Origin: Siphonodentalium dalli
Taxonomy: Eukaryota > Mollusca > Scaphopoda > Gadilida > Siphonodentaliidae
Length of the DNA: 64,000 nucleotides
Assembly: GCA_032622095.1 (NCBI GenBank)
Contig: CP136064.1
Coordinates: forward strand, 42,927,912-42,991,911
Reading direction: 5' to 3'
Shown: positions 1 to 10,856 of the stretch, piece after piece
How positions within the stretch are numbered: the stretch's first letter is position 1
Layout of the letters: each line of letters starts with the position of its first letter
Position numbers and translations under genes: made by a program
Notes under the pieces: generated by a model
Databases searched by the model: none
What the model was told of the DNA's origin: nothing
Seen by the model: only the letters and a program-made list of their open reading frames with translations

Positions 1-239
1 CAACATGGTATTAAGAAATAGGACGCGGCGTCTGACGTAATGGGGGCCAGGTTCAAGTTAATAACATGGCCATAGTACTTCTAGGTACGAAGTTTGGCTC
101 AGATCTGATGAGAAACGACGCAGCAGTGACGAGGGACCAACGTCAAGTTGAGCTACAACGTCATTAACGTCCACCACACAAACACTTACACAAAAACACA
201 TTGCATTTACTATATACGATTTTATTAAGTCCAAACCCG
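1..239. other. Unannotated AT-rich sequence
   Basis: No coding pattern, RNA gene or repeat was recognised here. The missing 3' exons of the carbonic anhydrase would be expected at or before this side of the window. I looked for the exon carrying the third zinc-binding histidine on the minus strand between 1 and 2478 and did not see it. Confidence 0.4.
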
Positions 240-261
240 CCTTTGAAACTGACTAAAAATT

Positions 262-478
262 GTTGCTACAAAACTCGACGAGTATTACTACAAAACTCGT
301 TAGTTTGTTTTTTACTACAAAACTCGTCGATATTTTACTACAAAACTCGTAACCCAAATTACTACATAACTCGTCGATTTTACTACAAAACTCGTGAGCT
401 ACCACAAAACTCGTCGATTGTTACTACATAACTCGTGAGCTACCACAAAACTCGTCAGTTACTACATAACTCGGCGTA
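262..478. repeat. Short imperfect tandem repeat, core CTACAAAACTCGT
   Basis: About ten copies of a core reading CTACAAAACTCGT, or the variants CTACATAACTCGT and CCACAAAACTCGT, follow each other at 17-25 base spacing. The core is constant while the linkers (often GTCGATTT or GTGAGCTA) vary. An open frame spans the array only because the repeat lacks stops in that frame, and its peptide is repetitive. I see no protein or regulatory family that explains it. Confidence 0.85.
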
Positions 479-589
479 ACACATGTGCACATGTTCCCAT
501 AGCAGTCCAATGTATTTATGAGAATAAAAGGCCAACCCGGTACTAATTGCAACAAATTTTGTTTTGTATGATTAAGTGCATAAACCCTC

Positions 590-970
590 CATAATCAACA
601 TAATACAAAAATTCGAAAAAAGTGAAATTTGAATTTCATGAAATAAATTTGGAGAAAGTTTGGTCAAATCAAAAAGTTATGGCTTCTCAGGGATGTATAT
701 AACAATACAAATTTACAAAACCTTCCAATTTCAATGTCCATTTTTTCGACCTTACTTTCCTGATCCAGAGCAGAAAACCATTCCCGAGTCTATTTCGAGT
801 GGTTTGCCATCACTGGACTGGAGTTTAGCTGATTTCGGAGCCTCAATTTCTTAGAAAAGGAGAGCCAAATTACATATTTTATGATGAAGTATTTTTAGAA
901 CTAGAGACAAATGAAGGGTTTTTTTTCCACTGTTTGAGTAATTTCCTCACAATATTATACAAAAACAAAA
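590..970 (+). repeat. Dispersed repeat family R1, first module (copy 1)
   Basis: This stretch is a diverged relative of 41100-41480. Shared runs include TTCCAATTTCAA near 725 and 41230, CAGAAAACCATTCCC near 771, and CTGATTTCGGAGCC near 829. The same order of landmarks is kept in both places. R1 is a family name used here only; other parts of it are at 21940-27240, 41640-42620 and 49540-50110. No protein is encoded. Confidence 0.75.
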
Positions 971-2478
971 GATATCATATGCATGTGTGATTAAGAGGAC
1001 GCAACTATTCTCAAACAAAATTTGTTCCAGCGTATGGACCAAATGACCTCTCTGACACAACTCGCATGATGAAATGCAATATGTAACTCAATAAATTGAT
1101 ATACATATGCCCTGCGTTTCTCACAATGTTTTAAATATACCAGATTGAACAAATTGTAAAGGATTTGAACAAAACAATGTTGAAGAAAATCAACTTATGG
1201 ACCGGACCTATGAATCTCCATTCTTGGCTTGTTCCCAAAAATGCCATTCGGGACATTTTGTCCATTATAAAAGGTTTTGGGGCATAAATAGAAAAAAACA
1301 TGGGAGTTGAATGTGTAAAATAAGTTGAACTTTCACCCTACAAACACGTTAGAGTTGAAACAAATAGCATTAGATTGATCGTCATTGATTTCACTCAATT
1401 TTCAGGAAACTGACTCCGAATTTGAACGTTGGTATAGGAGTAGACACAATAGGCAATCTTGTCACCAAATTACATCAAATAAGACACAGGGTTGTTTTAT
1501 TCCAATTTGTTTATATTCCTGTTACGTTATAAAACAGCTTAATACTTTACAGGAGGTTATTAAGAATGTTATGTTCATATTATTTAGAAAAAAGAACGAA
1601 AATTAATGTTAAAATTATTTGATCTTCCCTCTTAAAATGTTTTTGTGTTGAGAAAATAGCATTTCAATGGTTTTACCAATCACGCATTGTTCGGGAAACT
1701 TACTCCAAATTTGAACGGCGGAAACATGTGGTAGGGGAAAGCATATCAACAAAACTTCGAAAACATGCATCTTGAAGCATAACACTTTGCTATCAATAGC
1801 TTCTGCAATCATTGATCTTTCATATCATATATAATTTACCACATCCTTTTTTATGTTCATTGTGAGAGCTATGATCTTTTTGTCGTAATTTGGCAGTGAA
1901 ATGTCATATTGGTATTTCTGGATTGTTATTATTTATACACACAAACATTAACAAATGTAATAAACGCATCATAATAGCATTTTCGGATAAGAGTCTAGAC
2001 TAAGGATTCATAGGGCCATAACGTAATTGTCTTCAACAATTTATTTGGATATTCCTTCGCAATTGTTTGGACTTATATACTTCAAAGGTTATGAGAAAAA
2101 CAGGGCATATGGATATCAATGTATTGAGTTACTCACAATCGCACGTGTACAGCAAATAGATGTGCGACCGAAATCACAATAGCAAGTGTAGATGTGCACA
2201 TGAATTTATCTGTTCGAAAACTGTTCGTTTCAAAAACACATCGTTCCTTGCGGTCAGACATATCGAGGTGTGTGTTTTCTAACCCGCTATACTCCAGTCC
2301 GGCGAAAAATGCGAGGCGTGGCTATCTCCGCTGGAGCATGCAGTAATGTTGCAAGCTCGTACAAGGTTGGGTGCACGGACGGACACTCTCACTCGAGGAT
2401 ACCCACATCTTTGATGCGGGAGGCATAACTATATATTGTGGAATGGAGAAAGTATTGTATTCTAAATCATTGCCTGAC
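971..2478. other. Non-coding stretch, probable intron of the carbonic anhydrase
   Basis: No exon was recognised. The stretch lies downstream of the last visible carbonic anhydrase exon on the minus strand, so it is probably intron. Around 2010-2080 it shares a run of landmarks (GGGCCATAACGTAATTGTCTTC, then GGATATTCCTTCGCAATTG, given in parts) with 50000-50060, which is the tail module of repeat family R1. Short open frames here have no recognisable composition. Confidence 0.5.
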
Positions 2479-2627
2479 CTCCATAGGATTGGCGTGTCCG
2501 TTGATGAGATGCTCTGATCCTCTTCTGTTGTCATGGCCCCAGTGGAAATGGAACTGGACGACCTTGTAGACCCCAGGAAGTCCACCGCCACGAATTTCTG
2601 GAGGGTGTCCGTGGACATCTACTTCAA
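2479..2627 (-). CDS. Alpha-carbonic anhydrase, active-site exon
   Basis: This exon encodes about 50 residues of an alpha-class carbonic anhydrase, the zinc enzyme that interconverts CO2 and bicarbonate. Read on the minus strand, in a frame different from the longest open frame here, it gives VYKVVQFHFHWGHDN and then GSEHLINGHANPME. The HFHW motif carries the first two zinc-binding histidines (H94 and H96 in human CA2 numbering), and GSEH carries the conserved glutamate of the active-site hydrogen-bond network. The acceptor is TATGCACAG before 2627 and the donor is GAG|GTCAGG after 2479. The 5' end is phase 1 and joins the exon at 4533-4321 without breaking the frame. The 3' end is phase 0, the position of a common family intron just before the LHxVHW segment. 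That next exon, with the third zinc histidine, is not visible in the window. Confidence 0.95.
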
Positions 2628-3089
2628 CTGTGCATATTAGAAACAATTTAATTAGTCAAGACGTGGTCTACGTGGCTCCTTTAATTTGGACAAAATGAAT
2701 AGTCCGTATATAGAACGACAAGTACATAAATATACTTAAACTTCCGCGCAAACTCTGAAAACTGAATTGAACTTCAACTTCTTATTCAGTCGGTTATAGC
2801 GTGTACACATAGATTGTATATTAATAACGTATTAAAATGTTATCAAATTTGAATCAAGTGATAGGACAAACTGAAACTTGTTTCGAAAGAACTTACTAAG
2901 AAAACCACAGAGCGCATAGATCAGGTCCTCCAGCACTAATATTCAGGAATGTTATCATATGAGTAACATAATCCAAATTTTCCACGCATTAACGCAAACG
3001 ATCAATTTATTACTATATTGACAAATGACTGTCCCACTCTAACACGAATAATATGTAAACTGATCAGTCGCTTCTTCGATGCTCGTGCT

Positions 3090-3291
3090 GAGCAAACAAC
3101 AGTTAGGTAACCATAAATATAATACATGATACCGAGACTCCTTGTACATCTCGATCAGCATGTAATTTTGTTCTTGTATATCTTATTATCACACGTGTTG
3201 GTATATACTATTATCCATTGTATTAGCAAACTGTCCTCGTGGGATGTTTTTTGCCAATAAATCATTATCTTATCTTATCTTATCTTATCTA
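3090..3291 (+). mobile_element. Truncated non-LTR retrotransposon 3' tail with TATCT microsatellite
   Basis: The sequence ends in TTTTTTGCCAATAAATCATT followed by about five TATCT/CTTAT units (3264-3291). A polyadenylation-like AATAAA followed by a short simple-repeat tail is typical of the 3' end of CR1- and Jockey-like LINEs. No reverse transcriptase sequence remains, and the 5' limit is a guess. It differs from the 3' flank of the LINE at 11-14 kb, so it is probably a different family. Confidence 0.55.
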
Positions 3292-3419
3292 AGAGGGTCG
3301 TATCCCTGACCTCCCCGGCTTTCCAAGATTTGAGTTCAGTTGCAACACGTTATCCTGGGTAATGTATTCAAATCAACCCCAATCGACGGGAACATCCGAA
3401 CATGGCAATTTCGGCATAT

Positions 3420-3871
3420 TTAACCCTTTCAGTGCCAGGGGCCGATCTCATCGGCCCTAATTTACGGTCTGTAAAATCGGCCCTAAAAAAAATAAAAAAA
3501 AAAATAAGTTGTTTTGTTTAGATTATTTTGGGTTGAATTTTGTTTGGGTATGCTTAAGCATAAAACCTTAGATGCATGTTATAACTCAAAACTATCACCA
3601 AGTATTCATAGTAATAATTCTGATGCCCATGAATAACGTAAGATTTCCTGGCACTAAACCTACAAAATAAGTCTGTTAAAGAATATAAGAAAAAATTATT
3701 AAAATTGTAAAAAATTGTAAAAAATAATAACAAATGGTGAAACATTGTTAGGCCAATGCATTCTCTTATATATGCGAGGCGACCTATGGTAGACTCGCAT
3801 ATATAAGAGAATGCATTGGCACAGGGTATATGGGTTGATACAAAAATCGGACCTGGCACTGAAAGGGTTAA
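3420..3871. mobile_element. TTAA-flanked MITE, type 1 (piggyBac-like)
   Basis: The element is bounded by TTAA at 3420-3423 and 3868-3871. It has perfect 16-base terminal inverted repeats, CCCTTTCAGTGCCAGG at the left and its complement at the right. Just inside the left repeat is a short palindrome, GGCCGATCTCATCGGCC. The interior is A/T-rich and holds one 69-base hairpin (3752-3820). There is no transposase. TTAA duplication is the hallmark of piggyBac-type insertion, so this is probably a non-autonomous relative, although the protein family is inferred only from the target site. It lies in the carbonic anhydrase intron. Confidence 0.85.
3752..3820. repeat. 69-base hairpin module
   Basis: Two perfectly complementary 27-base arms (3752-3778 and 3794-3820) flank a 15-base loop. 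The arms begin GCCAATGCATTCTCTTATAT. The same module occurs twice in each of the MITEs at 10157 and 25479, and in degraded form near 61795-61915 and 63901. Confidence 0.9.
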
Positions 3872-4320
3872 AACTACGACGTCCATGTGGGCTATCCTTG
3901 GTTCCCGAATCACGGTTTCGAGATCCTGGGGACTCTAATAAACGGAAACGTGCAAACTTGACCAATTCATCAAGAAGCACAAACATCTTTCATTATTATA
4001 GTTATTTCCTTACAGGGTAAAATTCAGAGCGTTTCGCTCAATGAGTGATGATCATACGTAGGTGTAAGCCTTTCTTTGCTAAATATTCATTGGCGAGTAG
4101 CTCCATTAGGATACATGTACGTTCAGATGATATGTTCACCAAAACGGTCAGTTGAACTTATAATCTGAACAGTTCCCAAAATTTAATTGAAATGCTTATA
4201 CACTTAGTATATGTTCGTCTGTCTGTATGTCGTCTGCTTACATTTCCTAAACACCCCTTCAGATGAATAGACTATTCCAATGAATATTTTATATCTAAAT
4301 ATGATAAATCCATAACATAC

Positions 4321-4533
4321 CAGAATGTCCGTTATTGAGAAGAGTCATGTTGAGCTGCCTGGAGGCGGCATATGGCTGAAGGTCAAGGTTACCCATTGTC
4401 GTGTTAACCTCAACGTCCGTCGTCTGGATATTTATTGGGGACTGGCTCGACCCACTGCACTTCGGATAAGTCGTGTGCCAGTTCTCCGGTGCCGTATTTC
4501 CAGAGTAGCTCCATATCTCATCAGGATGCACAC
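4321..4533 (-). CDS. Alpha-carbonic anhydrase, N-terminal catalytic-domain exon
   Basis: The exon encodes about 71 residues at the start of an alpha-carbonic anhydrase domain. Landmarks in order are WSYSGNTAPENWHTTYPKCS, then GSSQSPINIQT (the family's QSPI signature), then LLNNGHS. The histidine of NNGH corresponds to the proton-shuttle H64 of human CA2. The acceptor is TTTTTGCAG before 4533 and the donor is TCTG|GTATGT after 4321. The 3' end is phase 1 and reads on into the exon at 2627 as NNGHS-VEVDV. The exon opens with two bases of a split codon, so an upstream exon with the start and any signal peptide must exist; it was not identified with confidence. Orthology to a specific isoform cannot be judged from this part. 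Confidence 0.96.
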
Positions 4534-6293
4534 CTGCAAAAATAATTTGACACCAAATTATTCAAATTTTCTAAGTTAATATTATGTTTGGTAGGCAAAA
4601 GAAAATGAAAATAAGTGCAATCGCAATCATTCTTATGACAGTCATAGCGAAAGTACACAAAACAATCCATCATTTTACGTTGAACACGTGTTTACAAAAC
4701 ATCATAGTTCAGAACGTTCTTTATTATCTGCCGCTGTGCGCTGTTTCTCACATATGGTCATTGTAATTTTTGCTAGGGTGACAATAATTCAAAACGTGTT
4801 GAATAGGATCAGAAACAAGGATGGTATGTAAATAAGCTGGCGTATTGAATATACAAGGACGCGACTTCAATCCAGAAACTCTGAAACGAGCTGCAGTGAA
4901 CAATGGTACAATCCCATTCTGAGCGGTTCTTTCACGCGATCTACATTTCGAAAAGATGAGGTTTTATTTCCGTTAGAAGACAAAACCCCTTACATGGTCA
5001 TGAGTGACAGTACCAGAAGACAGAGGCTGTGACGAAGAGTAATCTAAACAAAAAGAGGATCTTTAAGTCTGGCAATATCACCAACGGACGCGCACTCAAT
5101 TGACGTTCGTTGCCATGGGACCTTCTTGAGAAATGAAGTGTTCCATCCTCCTAGAGATGGTATGTAGTCTCGGAGAATATCCCCCGCCCTCAGAACAACT
5201 AACTGCAACAACTGAGTTGACCAAGCTCAATCTCCTTGGTGATGAAACATCAGAACATATTCCGGCATATAACAGAAGAGTGGATAATTGCTGCAACAGA
5301 AGCTACCAAATCTCAACATTACCCATCCAAATAACAGGGCAACCAAGTGCACTACACATTTGACATACCGGACGAGTCTCGACCGTCATATATTACCAGT
5401 TTGTTTGTTATTCCATGTACACAGTTTCAACTGTCTTAGATATCTTAGATAGCTTACGTCTATGTTTTGAGAAGCCCGAAAAATCCGACATCGAATACAA
5501 GTTTGCTTTCAAAATCGTCAGTATTTTGGCTCAGTGTTTTATTTTATATCCATATATGCGAAATTCATTCGAAGTTTCCCTTTGAATGGGTGTCTTTGGT
5601 TCGAGAATTGTGTATCGAACCATATTGAGTATACGTTTCGGCTGAAAAATTGTTTCAGCATCCAATTATTTCCATGATTGTGAAAAATATATATTTTTTT
5701 AATTATATGGAAAAAATGATGCAACTCAGAAAGCTCAACTCGGATTTTAGAGGACTTTTCGTCACGCGTCCGCGATGTTATGGCCTAAATAATATAAACA
5801 AATCAGCTTTCCCCGATTTATTTCCTTACTTTTCCACTTTCATGTCTAATGTGCCTGGACTATAAACACCGATATAAACAAACACCTCGTAGGGTTAATG
5901 TTCGAACAAAATTTCTTTTACAATCGTCAAATCCCCGTGCAGTATAATAGTAGATAGCTTTCCGATTTATGTCACGTGAAAATAATCGAAAGATGTTCAA
6001 TAACAATGCAACAAAGAAGGTTAAAGAACAATAGAAACACATAACGCGCAGCGCGCTAGTGGTTAAAAACGCGCGGATTCCGTTAGAATGAATTGCTACG
6101 AACTACAACTTTAACTCGACTCGGCATCGAGGTCGCACTACAACTTTTAATGCGTCCCAAAAATCCCAATTTCTATAAATAAAACACCCATGCGCCCACA
6201 TATTACAAAGAGACAGCAGCTTATAATACACCCAGAGGGGGGAACAAAGCCACAGAGTTGGGTTGGGCTTGACAATACACATTGAGACGCGTT
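4534..6293. other. Non-coding stretch upstream of the carbonic anhydrase exon
   Basis: This should hold the first intron and possibly the first exon of the carbonic anhydrase on the minus strand. A minus-strand ATG at 4645 opens a short frame with a hydrophobic, signal-peptide-like run (MIAIALIFIFFCLP), but it stops after 24 codons without a usable GT donor, so I do not call it. A better-than-average GC segment at 5060-5360 is open in both directions with no recognisable protein. Confidence 0.4.
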
Positions 6294-7004
6294 ATTTCGG
6301 CCAATTTGGCCGTTTACTTCATGGCTGCTTTTCATCTGACGTGTGTGTCGGAATAATAATGTGGAGGATTTATGTAAATGTTAGCCCAAACTACATTTCC
6401 AAGTAACGATGGTTTTGTTGTTTATTTTGAGGAATAATACCGCGTCAGATGAATTCAGCCCAAATATGTTAACAGCTGTCGTGTAAAACATTCGGCAGTA
6501 GGTTAGCGTTATTTAGTATTTGTGGATGTCCTTTAACATGGGGTAAATAGACTACTGCGCTTGAACGAGCATGTTAATTTGTCGTTTTTAATGTATAGCA
6601 ACTTTATAATCAATAACAGAGGCATTCTCTGTCAAATAAGGTCGCTCTATTTACGATACCAATTGGGGAACTTTGTAAATTAAATTACGCGTAAACAAGC
6701 GTAAACGTATACCTGCTGCAAATAGAGCAGGTGCCGGAATCGGCGTACTCGCCCCAGGGCTAACTCGCCCCAATCGACGCGTGCCAACTCGGAATAAAAG
6801 GCCAACTCGGAATAAAAGATGTATACGGGGTGTTATATGGCGTTTGGTCCGTTGTTTCTCAATGAATATTATTGAAATTTGGTGTATATGTCCGGGCTGG
6901 GACATGGAATACAACAACGTTTGAATTGTTTTTAAATTTACAAATTTGTTGATTTTATTCATTTTTTTTCGTTCTGAAACACACTATAAAGTGTATATAA
7001 TATA

Positions 7005-7305
7005 ATAACGAACACGAGACATACATAATTTATAAACTGTTAACAAAAGATATCAAATTCAATACATGACAAAGATGACTCAGTGGAGTTTATAAAGTGA
7101 ACATAAAAACATTGAGGTAAGAATCTTTTTAAGGAATGCAACTTTATTTAATGATAATAAACACATAAATTAAAATAACAAACATGAGACATACATGATT
7201 TATAAACTGTTAACAAAAGATATCAAACTCAATACATGACAAAGATGACTCAGTGAAGTTTATAAAGTGAACATAAAAATATTAAGGTAAGAATCTTTTT
7301 AAGCA
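7005..7305 (+). repeat. Two tandem ~170 bp units inside the 3.4 kb duplication
   Basis: A unit containing ATTTATAAACTGTTAACAAA and GACAAAGATGACTCAGTG occurs at about 7010-7133 and again at about 7180-7303. The twin pair is also present in the second copy of the duplication (45528-45828), so the tandem doubling predates the larger duplication. Confidence 0.85.
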
Positions 7306-8739
7306 TTACTAAACCGTTTAGCACAGTCCACTTCACTCATCCGATCATCACCAAACTTCATATTTATCTTGATATTGATCTATCAGATGAGAGCTATCAA
7401 ATATTTTTTTAATTTTATAGGAAAAAAAAATCGCCAGCGGCCATATTGCATTTACGTTATATGTTATCGCGTCATGTCGATATCCAGTATTACTTAGAAA
7501 TTTCACCTTTCCAGATTCATAATTGCTCCATTGACTGTAACAGATGGAATTATTCCCCTCTTCGGATAGAGTGTCACTGAAACTTTATTTTGTCAGACTG
7601 TCTGTATAGTCACTGATTATATATGGCAATAATCTGTAATAAGATGTAGCACTATTTTATTTTATATTTACATGCAGTGCTATTTTTATACAACAATTCT
7701 AATCCCCCCTAGATCATCATGTGCTCGACCATACATCGCGCGAGGACCTGGTTGAATTAAGGGGGGTTTTATGGATAACTTCTGTCCTCAAGCTAGATTA
7801 TACTTATGATATTTAATGGCATGTGTCTAACGTGGAGGGTTAGATATGCTTGAGACACCACCACTCTTCAATTCACACCAAGTTCTCAGCTGTCATATTC
7901 GGATATTAGAACCCATAGCCATGATATATGGTTTATTTTGTGTATACTAGTAATATTGTTATTTTCAGTACCTTTATATACCAGTACTGTGTATAACAAT
8001 GCATATAAATTAATCCATGTATACATGTATATTGATTCAACGGATTCAGTGGTTTTGTCCATCAGTCTATCAAATTTGCGGGGAAAACATGGCCACAAGC
8101 AGTACACCCTGCTAAATTTCGAATTTTAATCAATTGGCGCACCCTGCAGCCAGCTTTTATTGGAGAACTTTTTCTCATGTGGATAGTTTGGGTCACCGCT
8201 AGATGTGAGCCATGTTTTGTTCTCAAGCTGTCCTTGTGAAGACATCACTGCCAGCGGTGATCTTGAATTTTAGTATTTTTATGGCTAAATAATTTGGTTG
8301 ATCCTACAGACGACACCCCTTGTCCGATAGTCACCAGATTCCACAATGATCTTCTGGATAACCAGGGTGAGAGTAATCTAATTTCCCCGAATTTCGTTAA
8401 AAAACATTACCACAGGCAGCAATTTGGTATCTTACTGTTTGATCCTCTTTTGCATGACTGAATTGTTTAGCAACCGTACAGACATATCCCTCATCTGATA
8501 GTCACCACACTTTATATTGATCTTCGGGCTGACAACTTTCCGCATTCCTGTCATCATTTGAAATATAAACATTTACCTGATACATGCACCCTTCAAAATT
8601 TGTTTCGTCGTATCTATTTTAATGACCCGTATGGTAATATTGTTACAGATATATTTGTCAAACATTTCTTTGTACAATATACAGGTATTTAGTTTGTAAC
8701 TAAATCTAGAAATATATAATAGTAGCTGGTGGACCCTAC

Positions 8740-9170
8740 TTCGTCCGGGATGTTCCCCTCTGATTTTCGGAGAATTGCGCGATTTAACCTTGAATTGACC
8801 ATTTTAAAGGTGAACGTCATGTCGGGTCGCGATTTGACCCGTCCAAAACACTCCCCGGACAAAAGTCACGACAAAAGTACCCGTCGAAATCCGCCCGGCT
8901 TTACCCGATTTGACCTTGAATTGACAATTTTGAATGTCAAGATCAGGTCAGGGTCATGATTTTGACCCACCCGAAACACTCCTGGGACAAAAGTAACAGT
9001 AGGTATTATATTTCGTTGAAATACTTCCGTTTTACCAGATTTGACCTTGAATTGATCTTTTTGAATGTCAAAGTCAGGTCGGGATCAAGATTTGACCCGT
9101 CCAAAATACTCCCTGGAAATAATTTCCCCTAGGTATAAAATTTCGTCAAATCTGTCCGGCAGTTTTCCCG
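8740..9170 (+). repeat. Three diverged ~125 bp tandem units
   Basis: Units recur with the landmarks ACCTTGAATTGA at 8787, 8912 and 9038, each followed by GTCAGGTC- or GTCGGGTC-like text, TTTGACCC and AAAACACTCC. The corresponding array in the second large copy is at 47280-47720. The repeat gives several 60-76 codon open frames that are artefacts of the repetition. Confidence 0.8.
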
Positions 9171-9937
9171 GCCATAGCTAACAGACAAACAGACAGACAA
9201 ATGTCCAAAATATATATTAAACTAGCTGATGTACTCGACTTCGTTCGGGCTATTTAGGGAATTTTTTTTGTGATCGCCTCCATCTGGACAGTACCCAGTA
9301 TATACAGCGTCTGGCCAAACTATTGTTCAATTGGTCCAGAAACATGCCTATATCAGCACGTTCGAGAACATGGTCCCACGTGAAATTGGACCCGTCCATA
9401 TTGCTCCCGGGATCGAAGTAGTCCTACACACAAATTTTTAGTCGGATCGGTCAAGGTCCAGAAACATGCCCATGAGCGAGGTCAAGTTGACACGTTAAAT
9501 ACCAAATCCGAGTCGGATCAGTCGAGCAGTGTTAGAGTCTATAACACATACACACATGCATTCATGCATACACACATACATACAGACAGGTGTTCCAAAA
9601 TGTATAATCGATAGCTACAACAATTCTATGGTAGATAGTTCACGGCCGACCTGATGCATGCATCTTAGTTTTCTTGTGAGTAATTGATACGACTTATCCA
9701 CAAACATTGAGTATCTATTGGATATTCCGGAACACTGCGCATAGAAACTTTGTTGCAAACGCTGTGAAAAAGATTTGGCGTTTTCATTCTCTCCTTCACG
9801 AAAAATAAGTTTGTTTACTTTGCTGCCCACAACTGCAATTTTCAGGAATACACGTGAGGCTAAACTTTGCGTGCATCAGGCTTGGCTGTTTTAAACGAGA
9901 TTTCCAAATTGAACACTTTTGCGAATTAAACAAATCA

Positions 9938-10856
9938 TGGTACTGAAATAATTCCATCAGCGTCATAATTCACATGAACATTTCTACAGTGAAAAGAGCA
10001 TGACGACCTGGCTAACCCTGCTAGAGTTAAAGCAAAATTTAATACATTGCCTGTCATACTCAATCAATGGTATTGAAATAATTCCATCAGCGTCATAATT
10101 CACATGAACATTTCTACAGTGAAAAGAGCATGACGACCTGGCTAACCCTGCTAGAGTTAACCCTTTACCCAACAAACCGGCCAAAACCGGCCAAATAGAG
10201 CTTCAACAGCCTAAAATATCTTCGGTCTGTCTCAATAGAACCATACAAATATGGATATCATTGGAACCGGCTCCTTGACCACATTGTGATAGTTACAGTT
10301 ATGCCATGTGCCAATGCATTCTCTTATATATGCGAGTCGACCATAGGTCGCCTCGCATATATAAGAGAATGCATTGGCCTAAAAAAAATCTTTTTTTAAC
10401 ACTTTTTACCATTTTTTCTTACATTCTTTAACAATTTTATAATTTTTAAAGTGTTAAGCCAATGCATTCTCTTATATATGCGAGGCGACCTATGCTCGAC
10501 TCGCATATATAAGAGAATGCATTGGCACAGGGCCCTTCTGTTGGGTAAAGGGTTAAAGCAAAATTTGATACATTGCCTGTCATACTCGATCAATGGTATT
10601 GAAATAATTCCATCAGCATCACAATTCACATGAAAATTTCTACAGTGAAAAGAGCATGACGACCTGGCTAACCCTTCTACAGTTAAAGCAAAATTTGATA
10701 CATTGCCTGTCATACTCGATCAATGGTATTGAAATAATTCCATGCCAGTATCTTAATTCACATGAAAATTTCTACAGTGAAAAGAGCATGACGACCTGGC
10801 TAACCCTGCTACAGTTATAGCAAACGTTGATACGTTGCCTGTCAAACTCGATCAAT
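9938..10856 (+). repeat. 130 bp tandem repeat interrupted by a MITE
   Basis: Units starting TGGTATTGAAATAATTCCAT begin at 9938, 10068, 10594 and 10724, with a partial unit at the end. The spacing is 130 bases on each side of the insertion. The 400 bp MITE at 10157-10556 sits in the TTAA of the second unit; the first unit shows the intact site (GAGTTAAAGCAAAATTTAAT near 10025). Units are highly similar, so the array is young or homogenised. Confidence 0.92.
10157..10556. mobile_element. TTAA-flanked MITE, type 2, copy A (piggyBac-like)
   Basis: TTAA at 10157-10160 and 10553-10556 bound an element with inverted ends CCCTTTACCCAACA and TGTTGGGTAAAGGG. The left end continues into CCGGCCAAAACCGGCC. 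Two copies of the 69-base hairpin module lie at 10310-10378 and 10458-10526, separated by an A/T-rich spacer. Total length with both target copies is 400 bases, the same as the copy at 25479-25878, from which it differs at only a handful of positions by eye. It has no coding capacity. The paralogous empty site in the neighbouring tandem unit confirms the boundaries. Confidence 0.95.

Larger units (their letters stand above)
2628..4320 (-). other. Carbonic anhydrase intron
   Basis: The intron runs on the minus strand from donor TCTG|GTATGT at 4320 to the acceptor CAG at 2628. It is 1,693 bases long. It contains a LINE-like 3' tail (about 3090-3291) and a TTAA-flanked MITE (3420-3871), both listed separately. 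The rest shows no coding signal. Confidence 0.85.
6294..9677 (+). repeat. 3.4 kb direct duplication, copy 1
   Basis: The segment matches 44805-48217 nearly base for base in the same orientation, from the palindromic ATTTCGGCCAATTTGGCCG at the left edge to TTAGTTTTCTTGT at the right. Both copies share the same internal tandem repeats and no substantial open frame. The edges are abrupt: flanking bases differ at both ends. It may be a large non-autonomous repeat element or an interspersed segmental duplication. I see no terminal inverted repeats and no clear target duplication. Confidence 0.9.

Noticed and set aside
3752-3820. The 69-base hairpin as a microRNA gene
   Set aside because: It is a repeated module of MITEs with perfect arms. 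No conservation pattern of a mature/star duplex can be judged, so it is kept as a repeat.
4574-4645. Minus-strand MTVIRMIAIALIFIFFCLP as the carbonic anhydrase signal exon
   Set aside because: The frame hits a stop and no GT donor lies close enough to splice to 4533 with a realistic intron.
4584-4766. Plus-strand frame with a signal-peptide-like start (MKISAIAIILMTVIA)
   Set aside because: It overlaps the upstream part of the minus-strand carbonic anhydrase gene, the rest has no recognisable protein, and the complementary strand is equally hydrophobic by composition.
10396-10713. 105-codon minus-strand frame
   Set aside because: It reads across the MITE border into tandem repeat sequence, so it is a junction artefact.
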